Below, one piece after another: positions 42,840 through 52,279 of a stretch of 64,000 bases of DNA. Both the position numbers and the translations under genes were made by a program. The notes under the pieces are model-generated. The model was not told where the DNA came from. It did not search any database and was given only the letters and a program-made list of their open reading frames with translations. Source of the stretch: Clostridiaceae bacterium (GTDB taxonomy: Bacteria; Bacillota; Clostridia; Oscillospirales; Acutalibacteraceae). The DNA lies in contig JAUMVO010000009.1 of assembly GCA_030530095.1 (NCBI GenBank), positions 1 through 64,000 on the forward strand, read 5' to 3'. How positions within the stretch are numbered: the stretch's first letter is position 1; every line of letters starts with the position of its first letter.

Positions 42840-43876
42840 TGGTTGCAAAAACGGAAGATAAGTTAATTGATATTGCAAAGCTGTTTTTCGCATTCGCTGT
42901 TGTAGCGATTCACACATCGTTGCTTGATTCTTTCGGACAGGCAGTTTCCGGCGAAAGACACAAGCTTGTCTATGCAGCAGGAAGGCTTATTCTATCCCTT
43001 GCGGTTCCGTTCTTCTTCGTTTGCTCGGGTTATTATTTCAAGCCGAACGGCAGATTCATTCCGAAGCAGGTTAAAAGGCTGCTGGTTCCTTACTTTTTCT
43101 GGTCCTTACTGTATACGGCTGTAATATCCGTTTCAAACAGGAGCATTGATTTCAAGGGCATTATAAAGGGCTATCTTCTCGCTTCTCCCGGCGCTGCTAT
43201 GTGGTTTGTCGGCGCAATAATCATCAGCTTTGTAATACTTAACAGAGTCAGGTCGAAAAAGGCTGCTATAGCGGTTTTTGTTGTGTCTCTCGTCTTTTAT
43301 TTCATAGGACTCGGTCTCAACAGTTACTCATCTCTGTTTGTCGGCACTCCGGCACAGGCGCTTTTGCAGAAATATTATTTTGATATTTTCGAATCAAACC
43401 GTAATTTCCTGTTCCTCGGCTTGCCGTTTATCAGTATAGGTTATTATTTCGGACAGTTTGCTAACAAAAATAAAAGGTCAAAATCCGTCTTGCTGACGCT
43501 GTTCGTATTGGCGTGTATCGGAACGGTTGCCGAATTCTTATTCCTGTATTCAAAACCGGAGCCGATGGAAAACGGAGTCCGTTACTATTTCTCAACTCCG
43601 CTTGCAGTTGTAACGCTTATGCTTATTCTGGCAGGTATTGAGATTAAATCGGACAGAAATTTCAGATATGTCCGCAAGCTTTCATCGGGAATATATTTTT
43701 CTCATCTGACCGTTCTCGTCGTGCTGACGACCGTCAACGGCTTGCTGTATCATTTCGGACTCAAGGGCAGTTCGTTCCCGAACAGCGCTCTGTTCCTTCT
43801 TACATCGGTTTGTTCATTGATCTTTACAAGCGTTGTAATAAAAATAAACAACAAATACCTCAATAAGATAATTTGA
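42839..43876 (+). CDS. Membrane acyltransferase (second copy)
   Basis: A 345-residue integral membrane acyltransferase_3 protein with about ten helices. Conserved features are H25 in VVAIHTSLLD and PFFFVCSGYYF. The start overlaps the tviB stop by one base. It is related to the protein at 37603 but clearly different, suggesting acetylation at a second position. The acyl donor and target are unknown. Confidence 0.87.
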   Translation: MVAKTEDKLIDIAKLFFAFAVVAIHTSLLDSFGQAVSGERHKLVYAAGRLILSLAVPFFFVCSGYYFKPNGRFIPKQVKRLLVPYFFWSLLYTAVISVSNRSIDFKGIIKGYLLASPGAAMWFVGAIIISFVILNRVRSKKAAIAVFVVSLVFYFIGLGLNSYSSLFVGTPAQALLQKYYFDIFESNRNFLFLGLPFISIGYYFGQFANKNKRSKSVLLTLFVLACIGTVAEFLFLYSKPEPMENGVRYYFSTPLAVVTLMLILAGIEIKSDRNFRYVRKLSSGIYFSHLTVLVVLTTVNGLLYHFGLKGSSFPNSALFLLTSVCSLIFTSVVIKINNKYLNKII

Positions 43877-43895
43877 ATTTTTGGAGATTATAATC

Positions 43896-44870
43896 ATGGG
43901 CTTTACAGAAATCACATTTCCCGAAAACACATTGTTCCTCGTAACCGGAGGAGCCGGCTTCATCGGCTCAAACCTCTGCGAGGCGTTACTTAACAAGGGC
44001 TGCCGTGTGCGCTGTCTTGACGACCTTTCAACCGGCAAGCAGGCAAACGTCGATATGTTCCTTGACAATCCTAATTATGAATTTATAAAGGGCGACATCA
44101 AGGACCTTGATACCTGTATGAAGGCTTGCGAGGGCGTTGACTACGTTCTCAATCAGGCTGCGTGGGGAAGCGTTCCCCGTTCGCTTGAAATGCCGCTGTT
44201 CTACTGTCAGAACAATATTCAGGGTACGCTCAATATGCTTGAGGCGGCAAGACAGCAGGGCGTTAAGAAGTTCGTTTACGCATCGTCATCGTCCGTTTAC
44301 GGTGACGAGCCTAATCTGCCCAAGACCGAGGGCAGGGAGGGCAATCTGCTCTCACCCTATGCGCTTACCAAGCGCTGCGACGAGGAATGGGCGAAGCTCT
44401 ATACCATGCACTACGGACTTGATACCTACGGTATGAGATACTTCAACGTTTTCGGTCGCCGTCAGGACCCCAACGGCGCATATGCGGCGGTTATTCCGAA
44501 ATTCATAATGCAGCTGATGAGAGGCGAGGTGCCGACCATCAACGGCGACGGCAAGCAGAGCCGTGACTTTACCTACGTCGATAACGTCATCGAGGCGAAT
44601 ATGAGAGCGTGTCTTGCGTCTCATGAGGCGGCGGGCGAGGCTTACAATATCGCTTACGGCGGCAGGGAATACCTCATAGACATTTATTACGGACTTACAA
44701 AGGCGCTCGGCGTGGATGTTGAGCCGAATTTCGGACCCGACCGTAAGGGCGACATAAAGCACTCCAACGCCGACATTTCGAAGGCGAAGAGACTTCTCGA
44801 CTACGACCCGAGTTATTCTTTCAAGGACGGTATCGCCCTTGCAATTGAGTGGTATAAGGAGAATCTGTAA
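43896..44870 (+). CDS. tviC: UDP-N-acetylhexosamine 4-epimerase (TviC/WbpP-like)
   Basis: About 324 residues, extended SDR family. GGAGFIG (18-24) binds NAD; the catalytic pair is Y155/K159 in SPYALTKRCDE. The segment NQAAWGSVPRSLE and YGMRYFNVFGRRQDPNGAYAAVIP are typical of WbpP/TviC, which prefer N-acetylated UDP sugars. I use the ATG at 43896 with GGAGA eight bases upstream, not the TTG at 43881. With TviB it supplies a UDP-aminouronate. It overlaps the following gene by one base. Confidence 0.9.
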   Translation: MGFTEITFPENTLFLVTGGAGFIGSNLCEALLNKGCRVRCLDDLSTGKQANVDMFLDNPNYEFIKGDIKDLDTCMKACEGVDYVLNQAAWGSVPRSLEMPLFYCQNNIQGTLNMLEAARQQGVKKFVYASSSSVYGDEPNLPKTEGREGNLLSPYALTKRCDEEWAKLYTMHYGLDTYGMRYFNVFGRRQDPNGAYAAVIPKFIMQLMRGEVPTINGDGKQSRDFTYVDNVIEANMRACLASHEAAGEAYNIAYGGREYLIDIYYGLTKALGVDVEPNFGPDRKGDIKHSNADISKAKRLLDYDPSYSFKDGIALAIEWYKENL

Positions 44871-45748
44871 TGTTCGATTACAAAAAGATTTTCAGAAACA
44901 GAGAGGCAAGGTTAAAGCTCATCGACTCTCTGAAGTTTATACCGACAAAGCCCTATCTGAAGCTTGTTTATAAAATCAAAACGGGAAAGGCGCTTAATCT
45001 CGATAATCCCGTCGGCTTCTGCGAAAAGCTTCAGTGGCTCAAGATTCACGATATTCATCCCGAATATACTCAGCTTGTTGATAAGATAGCGGTTCGTGAT
45101 TACATTACCGAAAAAATCGGCGGCGAATATCTCTTTCCGCTTCTCGGAAGCTGGGAGAAATTCGAGGACATCGACTTTGACTCTCTGCCCGACAAATTTG
45201 TTCTCAAATGCAATCACGATTCGGGCAGCGTGAAAATCATTACCGACAAGAGCAAAATCAATAAGGACGAGCTTTCCGCCTTCTTTAAGGGCAGGCTTAA
45301 GCTCAATCCGTACAACGCCGGCAGGGAATACCCCTACAAGGACGTAAAGCCGCTGATTATGGCTGAAAAGTTTATGGAATCCTCCGACGGCAAGGGCATT
45401 AACGACTACAAGTTTTTCTGCTTTGACGGAAAGCCTGAGATTATGTTTGTCGCAACCGACAGAGCCGTTGACGTGCGTTTTGATTTCTACGATATGGAAT
45501 TCAACCATCTGCCGATTTATAACATTCATCCCAATTCCGATTCTGTCGTTGAAAAGCCGAAGTGCTTTGATGAGATGAAGCAGCTTTGCGAAAAGCTGAC
45601 GAAGGGTATGAAGTTCGTCCGTCTTGACCTTTATGAGATTGACGGAAAGGTATATTTCGGAGAATTCACGTTCTTCCACGGCGGCGGCTTCTATCTGTTT
45701 GAACCCGACGAATGGGAAAAGAAACTCGGAGACCTGATTAAAATCTGA
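44870..45748 (+). CDS. TupA-like ATP-grasp protein 1
   Basis: A 292-residue member of the TupA-like ATP-grasp family (PF14305 type). Family landmarks are EKLQWLKIHD near the start, DSLPDKFVLKCNHDSGS, an acidic/Lys ATP site around AEKFM, NDYKFFCFDGKPE, and VRLDLYEIDGKVYFGEFTF at the Mg site near the end. TupA-type enzymes are linked to teichuronopeptide synthesis, where amino acids are joined to uronic acids. This is one of four copies in the locus. Some databases name them glycosyltransferases; ligase activity is inferred from the fold. Confidence 0.87.
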   Translation: MFDYKKIFRNREARLKLIDSLKFIPTKPYLKLVYKIKTGKALNLDNPVGFCEKLQWLKIHDIHPEYTQLVDKIAVRDYITEKIGGEYLFPLLGSWEKFEDIDFDSLPDKFVLKCNHDSGSVKIITDKSKINKDELSAFFKGRLKLNPYNAGREYPYKDVKPLIMAEKFMESSDGKGINDYKFFCFDGKPEIMFVATDRAVDVRFDFYDMEFNHLPIYNIHPNSDSVVEKPKCFDEMKQLCEKLTKGMKFVRLDLYEIDGKVYFGEFTFFHGGGFYLFEPDEWEKKLGDLIKI

Positions 45749-45763
45749 TTTAGGAGATTGAGT

Positions 45764-46693
45764 ATGAGTTTGGCTGATCTTATCCGTAAAACACCGTTTA
45801 TAGGCGTTTACCGCAATCTCAAAAGCAAAAAAGCCGAAAAAGAAAATATGAAGCTTGACGACAAGGAGTTTCTTAACCGTATCTTTGTGAGAAAATTCGG
45901 CAGAGATATTGATTGGGACAATCCCGTTACATATAACGAAAAGCTTCAGTGGTTAAAGATTTACGACCGCAAGCCGATGTACAACATAATTGTTGACAAG
46001 TATGAGGTGCGGCAGTATATCGCCGACAGAATAGGTGAACAGTATCTTATTCCGCTTCTGGGCGTCTGGGACCGTTTTGACGAAATTGATTTTGACAGCC
46101 TTCCCGATAGCTTTGTACTTAAATGCACACACGATTCGGGCGGACTTGTAATTGTTACCGACAAGTCAAAGTTTGATAAAAAGGCTGCCCGTAAAAAGAT
46201 AAACGAATCGCTTAAGCGGAATTTCTACTGGCAGTCAAGGGAATGGCCATATAAAGATGTCAGGCCGAGAATAATTGCCGAAAAATATATGACCGATTCC
46301 CCGGACGTCAACACCTTTACGGATTATAAGTTTTTCTGCTTTGACGGAAAAGCGGACAATGTCATGATAGTTGCCGGCAGAGCCAACAATGAAGCTAAGT
46401 ACTACCATTTCAGCAAGGACTGGCAGCTTTGCCGTTACAACCGGCTTTGCCGCAGGCTTCCCGAGGGCTTTACGATGGACAAGCCCGAGCAAATGGATAA
46501 AATGTTTGAAATTGCCGAAAAGCTGAGCATCGGTTTCCCTGAGGTCAGGGTTGATTTGTATCTGTCCGACGGAAAGATTTATTTTGGAGAGCTTACGCTG
46601 TTTTCAAACGGAGGCTTTGAGGACGGATTTGACATCGACAGCGACACACATTTAGGAAACTGTATTACACTGCCTGAAAAGACAGTTAATTAA
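45764..46693 (+). CDS. TupA-like ATP-grasp protein 2
   Basis: A 309-residue paralogue with the same landmarks: NEKLQWLKIYDRKPMY, DSLPDSFVLKCTHDSGG, WPYKDVRPRIIAEKYM, DYKFFCFDGKAD and VRVDLYLSDGKIYFGELTLF. Start at ATG 45764, with AGGAG seven bases before; the TTG at 45758 is less likely. It is closest to copy 3 (48981) by eye. Differences in the middle loop suggest a different acceptor or amino acid. Confidence 0.87.
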   Translation: MSLADLIRKTPFIGVYRNLKSKKAEKENMKLDDKEFLNRIFVRKFGRDIDWDNPVTYNEKLQWLKIYDRKPMYNIIVDKYEVRQYIADRIGEQYLIPLLGVWDRFDEIDFDSLPDSFVLKCTHDSGGLVIVTDKSKFDKKAARKKINESLKRNFYWQSREWPYKDVRPRIIAEKYMTDSPDVNTFTDYKFFCFDGKADNVMIVAGRANNEAKYYHFSKDWQLCRYNRLCRRLPEGFTMDKPEQMDKMFEIAEKLSIGFPEVRVDLYLSDGKIYFGELTLFSNGGFEDGFDIDSDTHLGNCITLPEKTVN

Positions 46694-46721
46694 TATTTTT
46701 TTCAAGAGGAGAGAAAAAACT

Positions 46722-48116
46722 ATGGAAACAATGGGCTGGATATCACTCATCCCAATTGTGATAGCAATTGTTCTCGCACTCATCACCAAAAACACAATTG
46801 CATCACTGACCGTTGCATGTATCGTAGGCTGTTTTATGGCCGGTAAAGGCGTTTGGGGCTTTACCGATCTTCTTCAGTCTGCACTCGGAAACGAGGACTT
46901 TATCTGGGCAGCGCTCAATATTCTGCTGTTCGGAGTGTTGGTAGCATACTTTGAAAAGAGCGGTGCTATTGACGGATTCACGAGGATTATGAATAAGCAT
47001 AATCTTAAGAGAAAAGGCGTTCAGGTTATGTCCTGGGCACTCGGCCTTTTCTGCTTTGCGGATTCAATGTCTCCGCTGTTTGTAGGCTCAGTTATGCGTA
47101 AGCTTTCTGACAAGGCTCAGATTTCAAGAGAAAAACTGTCCTACATTGCCGACTCAACGGCAGCGCCCGTGTCGGTTCTTTACCCGTTCACCGGTTGGTC
47201 GGCATACTTAACTACGCTTGCCGTCGGTGTCGGCACTCTCGCCACGCGTGAGCAGGCTTTCGGTCTTATGCTCAAGGCGATTCCGCTCAACCTTTACGCA
47301 ATACTCAGCCTTGTAATGGTTCTTCTGATTTCAGTCGGAATAGTCAAGGATTACGGTCCGATGAAAAAGGCTGAAAAGAGAGCCGTTGAAGAGGGTAAGG
47401 TACTCAGAGACGACGCTGTTCCGCTTTCTTCAACCGAGGATACGGCTAAGAGCGACAGCATAAAGGAAAGAGTATTCCTTAACTTTATTCTTCCTACAAT
47501 TCTGCTTCTTGCAATATCTATCGGATGCTTTATCTTTATCGGCAGCGTTAAAGTTCTCGAGGCAGTTATGATAGTTATTCTTCTGATGTCGGTTTCGTTC
47601 CTTATTCAGGGCATGAAGCTCAAGGAACTCAACACACTGTTCATCAACGGCGTTAAGGGCGCAATGCCCGCTCTGCTCGTTCTTGCGGTTGCTTATCCGC
47701 TTAACGCGCTCAGCAGCGAGATGGGTACGGCGAATTTCATCATTTCCGCTACTCAGAATTTCCTTACACCGGCGCTTCTGCCGTTCGGAATTTTCGTTAT
47801 CTGCGCTGTACTCTCGTTCGCAACCGGTACGTCTTGGGGAACCTTCGCAATTGCTATGCCTCTTGCACTTCCCATGGCATTCAACGCAAGCGGAGGCGAG
47901 GTCAATCTTCTTGTTGCCGCTTCATTCGCAGCGGTTGCAGGCGGCGGCGTTTTCGGCGACCACTGCTCACCCGTAAGCGACACGACCATTATGTCGTCCA
48001 TGGGCGCAGGCTCGGACCATATCGACCACGTAAAGACTCAGCTTCCCTACGCGCTTACTGTTGCCGGTGTAGCATCGGTTATCTATCTTATAATCGGCTT
48101 TGCTGTAACGAGATAA
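46722..48116 (+). CDS. NhaC-family Na+/H+ antiporter
   Basis: A 464-residue membrane protein with about 11-12 helices of the NhaC family. Typical segments are GLFCFADSMSPLFVGSVMRKL, TSWGTFAIAMPLALP and GGGVFGDHCSPVSDTTIMSS. These transporters exchange Na+ or an organic anion for protons. It is a surprising member of a polysaccharide locus; it may supply a precursor or offset cation effects of a polyanionic polymer. It has its own ribosome site (AGAGGAGAG) but no separate promoter was seen. Confidence 0.92.
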   Translation: METMGWISLIPIVIAIVLALITKNTIASLTVACIVGCFMAGKGVWGFTDLLQSALGNEDFIWAALNILLFGVLVAYFEKSGAIDGFTRIMNKHNLKRKGVQVMSWALGLFCFADSMSPLFVGSVMRKLSDKAQISREKLSYIADSTAAPVSVLYPFTGWSAYLTTLAVGVGTLATREQAFGLMLKAIPLNLYAILSLVMVLLISVGIVKDYGPMKKAEKRAVEEGKVLRDDAVPLSSTEDTAKSDSIKERVFLNFILPTILLLAISIGCFIFIGSVKVLEAVMIVILLMSVSFLIQGMKLKELNTLFINGVKGAMPALLVLAVAYPLNALSSEMGTANFIISATQNFLTPALLPFGIFVICAVLSFATGTSWGTFAIAMPLALPMAFNASGGEVNLLVAASFAAVAGGGVFGDHCSPVSDTTIMSSMGAGSDHIDHVKTQLPYALTVAGVASVIYLIIGFAVTR

Positions 48117-48119
48117 ACT

Positions 48120-48968
48120 ATGATTAATACGGGTTACCAACAATTCAATAATGATAACCTCGGTATTACGCTAAACGTAAACATCGGTTTACTTAAGGCT
48201 GACAGGCTCCTTGAAAACCGCACCGTGTTTATAACCGGTGCGGCAGGGGGCATAGGCTTTGCGATTGCCGAGGCGTGCATTTCGCAGGGCGCAAAGGTTA
48301 TTGTTACCGATATTGACGAAGTGTTATTATCTCAGGCAAAGGAGCGTCTCGGCGACGCATGTGCCTGTATGCGTTTCGACGTGCTTGACTTCGACACGTA
48401 TGATGATGTACTTGAAAAGGCAGGAAGCTTCTTTGGCAAAATTGACTGTCTTGTCAACAACGCGGGTATCAGCCTCCATGAGGGCGATATGATGAATGTA
48501 ACTGTCGGCACATGGGACAGACAGCTTGATATCAATCTCAAGGCTCCGTATTTCCTGACTCAGGCGTGGCTTCGCTACTATAAGCGAAATGAAATGAAAA
48601 ACGGCAGAATCGTTATGCTTGCCTCCGATACAAGCGGTATGGGAAGCTCGATTCCTTACGGTCTGGCAAAATCGGGTATAGCCAGCCTGACCGTCGGACT
48701 TGCAAAGAAGCTGATAGCTGACGGCATCAGAATTAATGCTATGGCTCCCGGTACCACAAAAACGAAAATGACAGACGATTTCACTCACGGTGAGATTTGC
48801 AGGGCGACAACTCAGGGAAAAAGAGTTATCTTTCCCGAGGAAATAGCTCAGACCGCAGTTTTTCTTTTATCGGATTTATCGGCATGTATTTCCGGTCAGA
48901 TTATAGGCTGTACCGAGTCGAATATCTGTTTTGACAACAGCTACAGAGAAGAAGAAACAAATCCTTAA
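48120..48968 (+). CDS. SDR family oxidoreductase
   Basis: A 282-residue classical short-chain dehydrogenase with an N-terminal extension of about 35 residues. The NAD(P) motif is TGAAGGIG, NNAG is present, and the catalytic S-Y-K is in ASDTSGMGSSIPYGLAKSG. The C-terminal region resembles 3-oxoacyl-ACP reductase or sugar dehydrogenases. It starts three bases after the antiporter stop without a clear ribosome site, so translational coupling is likely. The substrate is probably a sugar-type alcohol or ketone, not defined here. Confidence 0.88.
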   Translation: MINTGYQQFNNDNLGITLNVNIGLLKADRLLENRTVFITGAAGGIGFAIAEACISQGAKVIVTDIDEVLLSQAKERLGDACACMRFDVLDFDTYDDVLEKAGSFFGKIDCLVNNAGISLHEGDMMNVTVGTWDRQLDINLKAPYFLTQAWLRYYKRNEMKNGRIVMLASDTSGMGSSIPYGLAKSGIASLTVGLAKKLIADGIRINAMAPGTTKTKMTDDFTHGEICRATTQGKRVIFPEEIAQTAVFLLSDLSACISGQIIGCTESNICFDNSYREEETNP

Positions 48969-48980
48969 CAGAGGCATCCA

Positions 48981-49910
48981 ATGACTATCGACGAATTAAA
49001 AAGCGAATTCGGGCTTATAAAGCTTTACAGACTGTACAGGCAGGAAAAACGAAGGCAAAAAAACGACAGACTTGATGACCTTGAGTTTATTAAATCTAAG
49101 TTTTTTACAAGTTTTAATCGTGAGATTAATCTCGGCTCTCCCGAAACCTTCAACGAAAAGCTTCAGTGGTTAAAGCTATATTACAGAAACCCTCTTTACA
49201 CACGGCTTGTCGACAAATACGAGGTAAAGCAGTATGTTGCCCAAAGAATCGGTGAGGAATATCTGATTCCGACTCTCGGTGTATATGAGCGCTTTGAGGA
49301 TATAGATTTTGACAGCCTTCCCGACAGCTTTGTTCTTAAATGCACGCACGATTCGGGCGGACTTGTAATTGTAAAGGATAAGTCGAAGTTTGATAAGAAA
49401 AATGCAAGGCAGATTATCAAAGCTTCTCTGAAAAGGAATTTCTATCTTCAGTCCCGTGAGTGGCCATACAAAAATGTAAAGCCGCGTATAATTGCCGAAA
49501 GCTATATGGAGGATTCGAAAACAGCCGAGCTTCGCGATTATAAGTTCTTCTGCTTTGACGGCGAGGTTAAGGCAATGTTTATCGCCACCGAAAGGCAGAA
49601 GCAGGGTGAGGACGTAAAATTCGATTTCTTTGATGCAGATTTCAACCATCTTCCCTTCAGACAAGGACACGACCACGCCTCAGTAACGCCCGAAAAGCCC
49701 GTGTGCTTTGATGAGATGAAAAAGCTTGCAGGGGAGCTTTCAAAGGGCTTTCCCGAGGCCAGAATCGACTTTTACGAGGTCGACGGCAGAATTTATTTCG
49801 GCGAATTCACCTTCTTCCATTTCGGCGGCTTTATGCCATTTGAGCCTGAGGAATGGGACTATAAATTCGGCGAGTGGATTACACTCCCCAAAAGAATGCT
49901 AAGTGAGTAA
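48981..49910 (+). CDS. TupA-like ATP-grasp protein 3
   Basis: A 309-residue paralogue: NEKLQWLKLYYRNPLY, DSLPDSFVLKCTHDSGG, WPYKNVKPRIIAESYM, DYKFFCFDGEVKA and RIDFYEVDGRIYFGEFTFFHFGG. The ATP-grasp Lys and the acidic metal residues appear intact. It begins 12 bases after the SDR gene. High similarity to copy 2 suggests duplication within the locus. It is likely a ligase that modifies the glycan, perhaps with an amino acid. Confidence 0.87.
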   Translation: MTIDELKSEFGLIKLYRLYRQEKRRQKNDRLDDLEFIKSKFFTSFNREINLGSPETFNEKLQWLKLYYRNPLYTRLVDKYEVKQYVAQRIGEEYLIPTLGVYERFEDIDFDSLPDSFVLKCTHDSGGLVIVKDKSKFDKKNARQIIKASLKRNFYLQSREWPYKNVKPRIIAESYMEDSKTAELRDYKFFCFDGEVKAMFIATERQKQGEDVKFDFFDADFNHLPFRQGHDHASVTPEKPVCFDEMKKLAGELSKGFPEARIDFYEVDGRIYFGEFTFFHFGGFMPFEPEEWDYKFGEWITLPKRMLSE

Positions 49911-49913
49911 ATA

Positions 49914-51149
49914 ATGAGAGTTTTACAGATTAACGCCGTGTATAATCAGTTAAGCACGGGCAGGACGACAACCGAATTACACAATGCCCTTCTTGAAAAC
50001 GGCATTGACTCCTTCTGCGCCTTTGCTCAGTCAAACGTTGAGGGCGGCGATAATCTGTACCGCATAGGCACTCCCTTTGACCGTAAGCTTCACGCTTTTC
50101 TTTCCCGACTTTCAGGTAAGCAGGCTTATTTCTCAAAGGGCGCAACAAAAAAGCTGATAAAATATATGGACGAAATCAAGCCCGATATTGTCCATTTAAG
50201 AAACTTTCACTCAAACTATATCAATATGCCGATGATACTTGATCATCTCGGTAAAAACGACATAGCCACGGTGGTAACGCTTCACGATTTCTTTTTCCTG
50301 ACGGGAAAATGCGTTTACTTTACCGAGGCCGACTGCTCAAAATGGCAGTCAAAATGCGAAAACTGCCCGAACCTAAAAAACGGCAACCCGACGTGGTTTT
50401 TCGACAAAACCGCCGAGATGTTCCGTGATAAGTACGAGCTGTTTTCAAAAATTAAGAAGCTTGCCTTTGTCGGCGTTTCCGACTGGGCGGCTGACGAGGC
50501 AAAAAAATCCCCGATTGCAGAGAACGCAAGCGAGGTTAAAAGAATATATAACTGGATAGACTTGAATAGATTCAGACCGCTTGACGTTGAAGCGGAAAAG
50601 AAAAGGCTCGGACTTGAAGACGAGTTCGTGATCCTCGGCGTTGCGGCTGTATGGGACGAGCGCAAGGGCATAAGCGACTTTATCCGTCTTGCCAAATCCC
50701 TTTCGGAGTATAATGACGTTAAGGTTGTCCTTATCGGACCTGTTCCGAGAGTCAGCCTTGATGACGGAGAGGACGGACTTGAATACGTTGTTTCCGTCGG
50801 CTCAACCGACAGCGTTGACGAGCTTGTTAGTTATTACAATGCCGCCGACGTGCTTGTAACGCTTTCGACCGAGGAAACCTTCGGCAAGGTTTCGGCGGAG
50901 GCGCTTTCCTGCGGCACACCCGTCGTCTGCTACAACGCAACGGCAAATCCCGAGCTTGTGGGCGAAGGCTGCGGTTACGTTGTCGAAAAGGGCGACCTTG
51001 ACGGCGTCAAAAATGCAATTCTGAAAATAAGAGAGGATACAAAGGCTTGCTATTCGCAGAGCTGTATCGGCTTTTCACATAAAAACTTCGATAAGGATGA
51101 ATGTATAAAGCAGTATATTCTGCTTTACCGTCAGCTTCTCGGAGAATGA
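49914..51149 (+). CDS. Glycosyltransferase, GT4 family
   Basis: A 411-residue GT-B enzyme. It begins MRVLQINAVYNQLSTGRTTTEL, has HLRNFHSNYINMP and HDFFFLTGKCVYFTEADC in the acceptor domain and STEETFGKVSAEALSCGTPVV with the EX7E motif in the donor domain. Several cysteines (around CSKWQSKCENC) are common in WcaL/WbaZ-like enzymes. It is soluble or membrane-associated on the cytosolic side. The donor sugar is unknown. Confidence 0.9.
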   Translation: MRVLQINAVYNQLSTGRTTTELHNALLENGIDSFCAFAQSNVEGGDNLYRIGTPFDRKLHAFLSRLSGKQAYFSKGATKKLIKYMDEIKPDIVHLRNFHSNYINMPMILDHLGKNDIATVVTLHDFFFLTGKCVYFTEADCSKWQSKCENCPNLKNGNPTWFFDKTAEMFRDKYELFSKIKKLAFVGVSDWAADEAKKSPIAENASEVKRIYNWIDLNRFRPLDVEAEKKRLGLEDEFVILGVAAVWDERKGISDFIRLAKSLSEYNDVKVVLIGPVPRVSLDDGEDGLEYVVSVGSTDSVDELVSYYNAADVLVTLSTEETFGKVSAEALSCGTPVVCYNATANPELVGEGCGYVVEKGDLDGVKNAILKIREDTKACYSQSCIGFSHKNFDKDECIKQYILLYRQLLGE

Positions 51150-51181
51150 TATATTAAAATTTTGCGGGAAGGAGGAAATAA

Positions 51182-52273
51182 ATGGTTGCTTATTACATCG
51201 TTGGCGTAATGGCGGTAATGCTCGGCTTTATGTCGTATTTTATTCCCGAGAGAAAACTCGGAGACCTTGAAAACAGACGTAAGCTTATCAATAAGCACGA
51301 CTGGTATTTTATTGCCGTCGCACTGTTTCTGTTTGTGCTTCTGGTGCTCGAGGATTCTTCTTCAAACAGCGATCTGCTCAAGAGCTATGAGCCTGCGTTT
51401 TACAGGCAGGAGTACCGTACGCTTGATTACTACATATCGCGTTATCCGTCGGTTAAGGATCCTGTTTACCATATCTGTACTCTTTTGTTTCAGAGACTCG
51501 GTTTCAGCTTCTATACCTGGAAAGCGCTTGTTGCCTTTCTTTTCGTTTTCAGCACATACAGACTGATTCATCATTATTCGAAGAATCCTTCTCTGAGTTA
51601 TCTTGTAATTATCAGCCTCGGTCTGTTTAACTTCTCTTTAAGCGCAATGCGTCAGACTATCGCTCTGTCAATACTGTGCTTCTCGTATGAGTTTTTGAAA
51701 GAAAAGAAACTTCTGCGCTTTATACTGATAGTCGGAATAGCCGCTCTTTTCCACCGAACCGTCTTTATTTTCCTCCTTGCGTATCCGGTTTATCATCTTA
51801 GGGCAAAAAAGAGCACGATCCCCATTCTTGCCGCGGTCGGCACTCTGATTATTGTATTCTCGAAACAGTTGACTGAAATCTACATACAGTGGTTCGGACT
51901 TGAGGACACATATAACGACTATTTTGACAGCGACAGGGGACTTACAATCTGGGGCGTCGTCATCCTTGCGCTGATATGGGTTTACTGCACTTTCTTCCTT
52001 TATAAAAAAGGCTCGAAGCCTTTTGACCGCAATATATGCAACCTGCTTCTCGTTTCGGTTGTGTTCAGAGTAATTTCGGTATTCTGGGTTGCGGAGTTCT
52101 TCCGCGTTTCAATGTATTTCTCGGTATTTGACTTCCTGTGTATTGCCGACGCGTGCACCTGCGAAAAGAAGCGTTCCGTTGACAACGTTAAAACGGCGGC
52201 GGTTGCGCTGGCGCTGGTTGCATATTATTTCTACAATCAGCAGCCTAATATAGTAACATTCGTTTTCAGGTAA
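51182..52273 (+). CDS. EpsG-family polymerase (Wzy-like)
   Basis: A 363-residue integral membrane protein with about ten helices. The segment LGLFNFSLSAMRQTIALSILCFSYEFLKEKK, followed by HRTVFIFLLAYPVYHL, is the hallmark of the EpsG family, which polymerises lipid-linked repeat units outside the membrane. GGGAAGGAGG precedes the ATG. With the Wzx flippase two genes on, it defines a Wzx/Wzy-type assembly route. Confidence 0.88.
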   Translation: MVAYYIVGVMAVMLGFMSYFIPERKLGDLENRRKLINKHDWYFIAVALFLFVLLVLEDSSSNSDLLKSYEPAFYRQEYRTLDYYISRYPSVKDPVYHICTLLFQRLGFSFYTWKALVAFLFVFSTYRLIHHYSKNPSLSYLVIISLGLFNFSLSAMRQTIALSILCFSYEFLKEKKLLRFILIVGIAALFHRTVFIFLLAYPVYHLRAKKSTIPILAAVGTLIIVFSKQLTEIYIQWFGLEDTYNDYFDSDRGLTIWGVVILALIWVYCTFFLYKKGSKPFDRNICNLLLVSVVFRVISVFWVAEFFRVSMYFSVFDFLCIADACTCEKKRSVDNVKTAAVALALVAYYFYNQQPNIVTFVFR

Positions 52274-52279
52274 GAAAAA

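Noticed and set aside
44912..45679. A 255-residue minus-strand ORF opposite TupA-like gene 1
   Set aside because: A shadow of the ATP-grasp gene; no motif or ribosome site.
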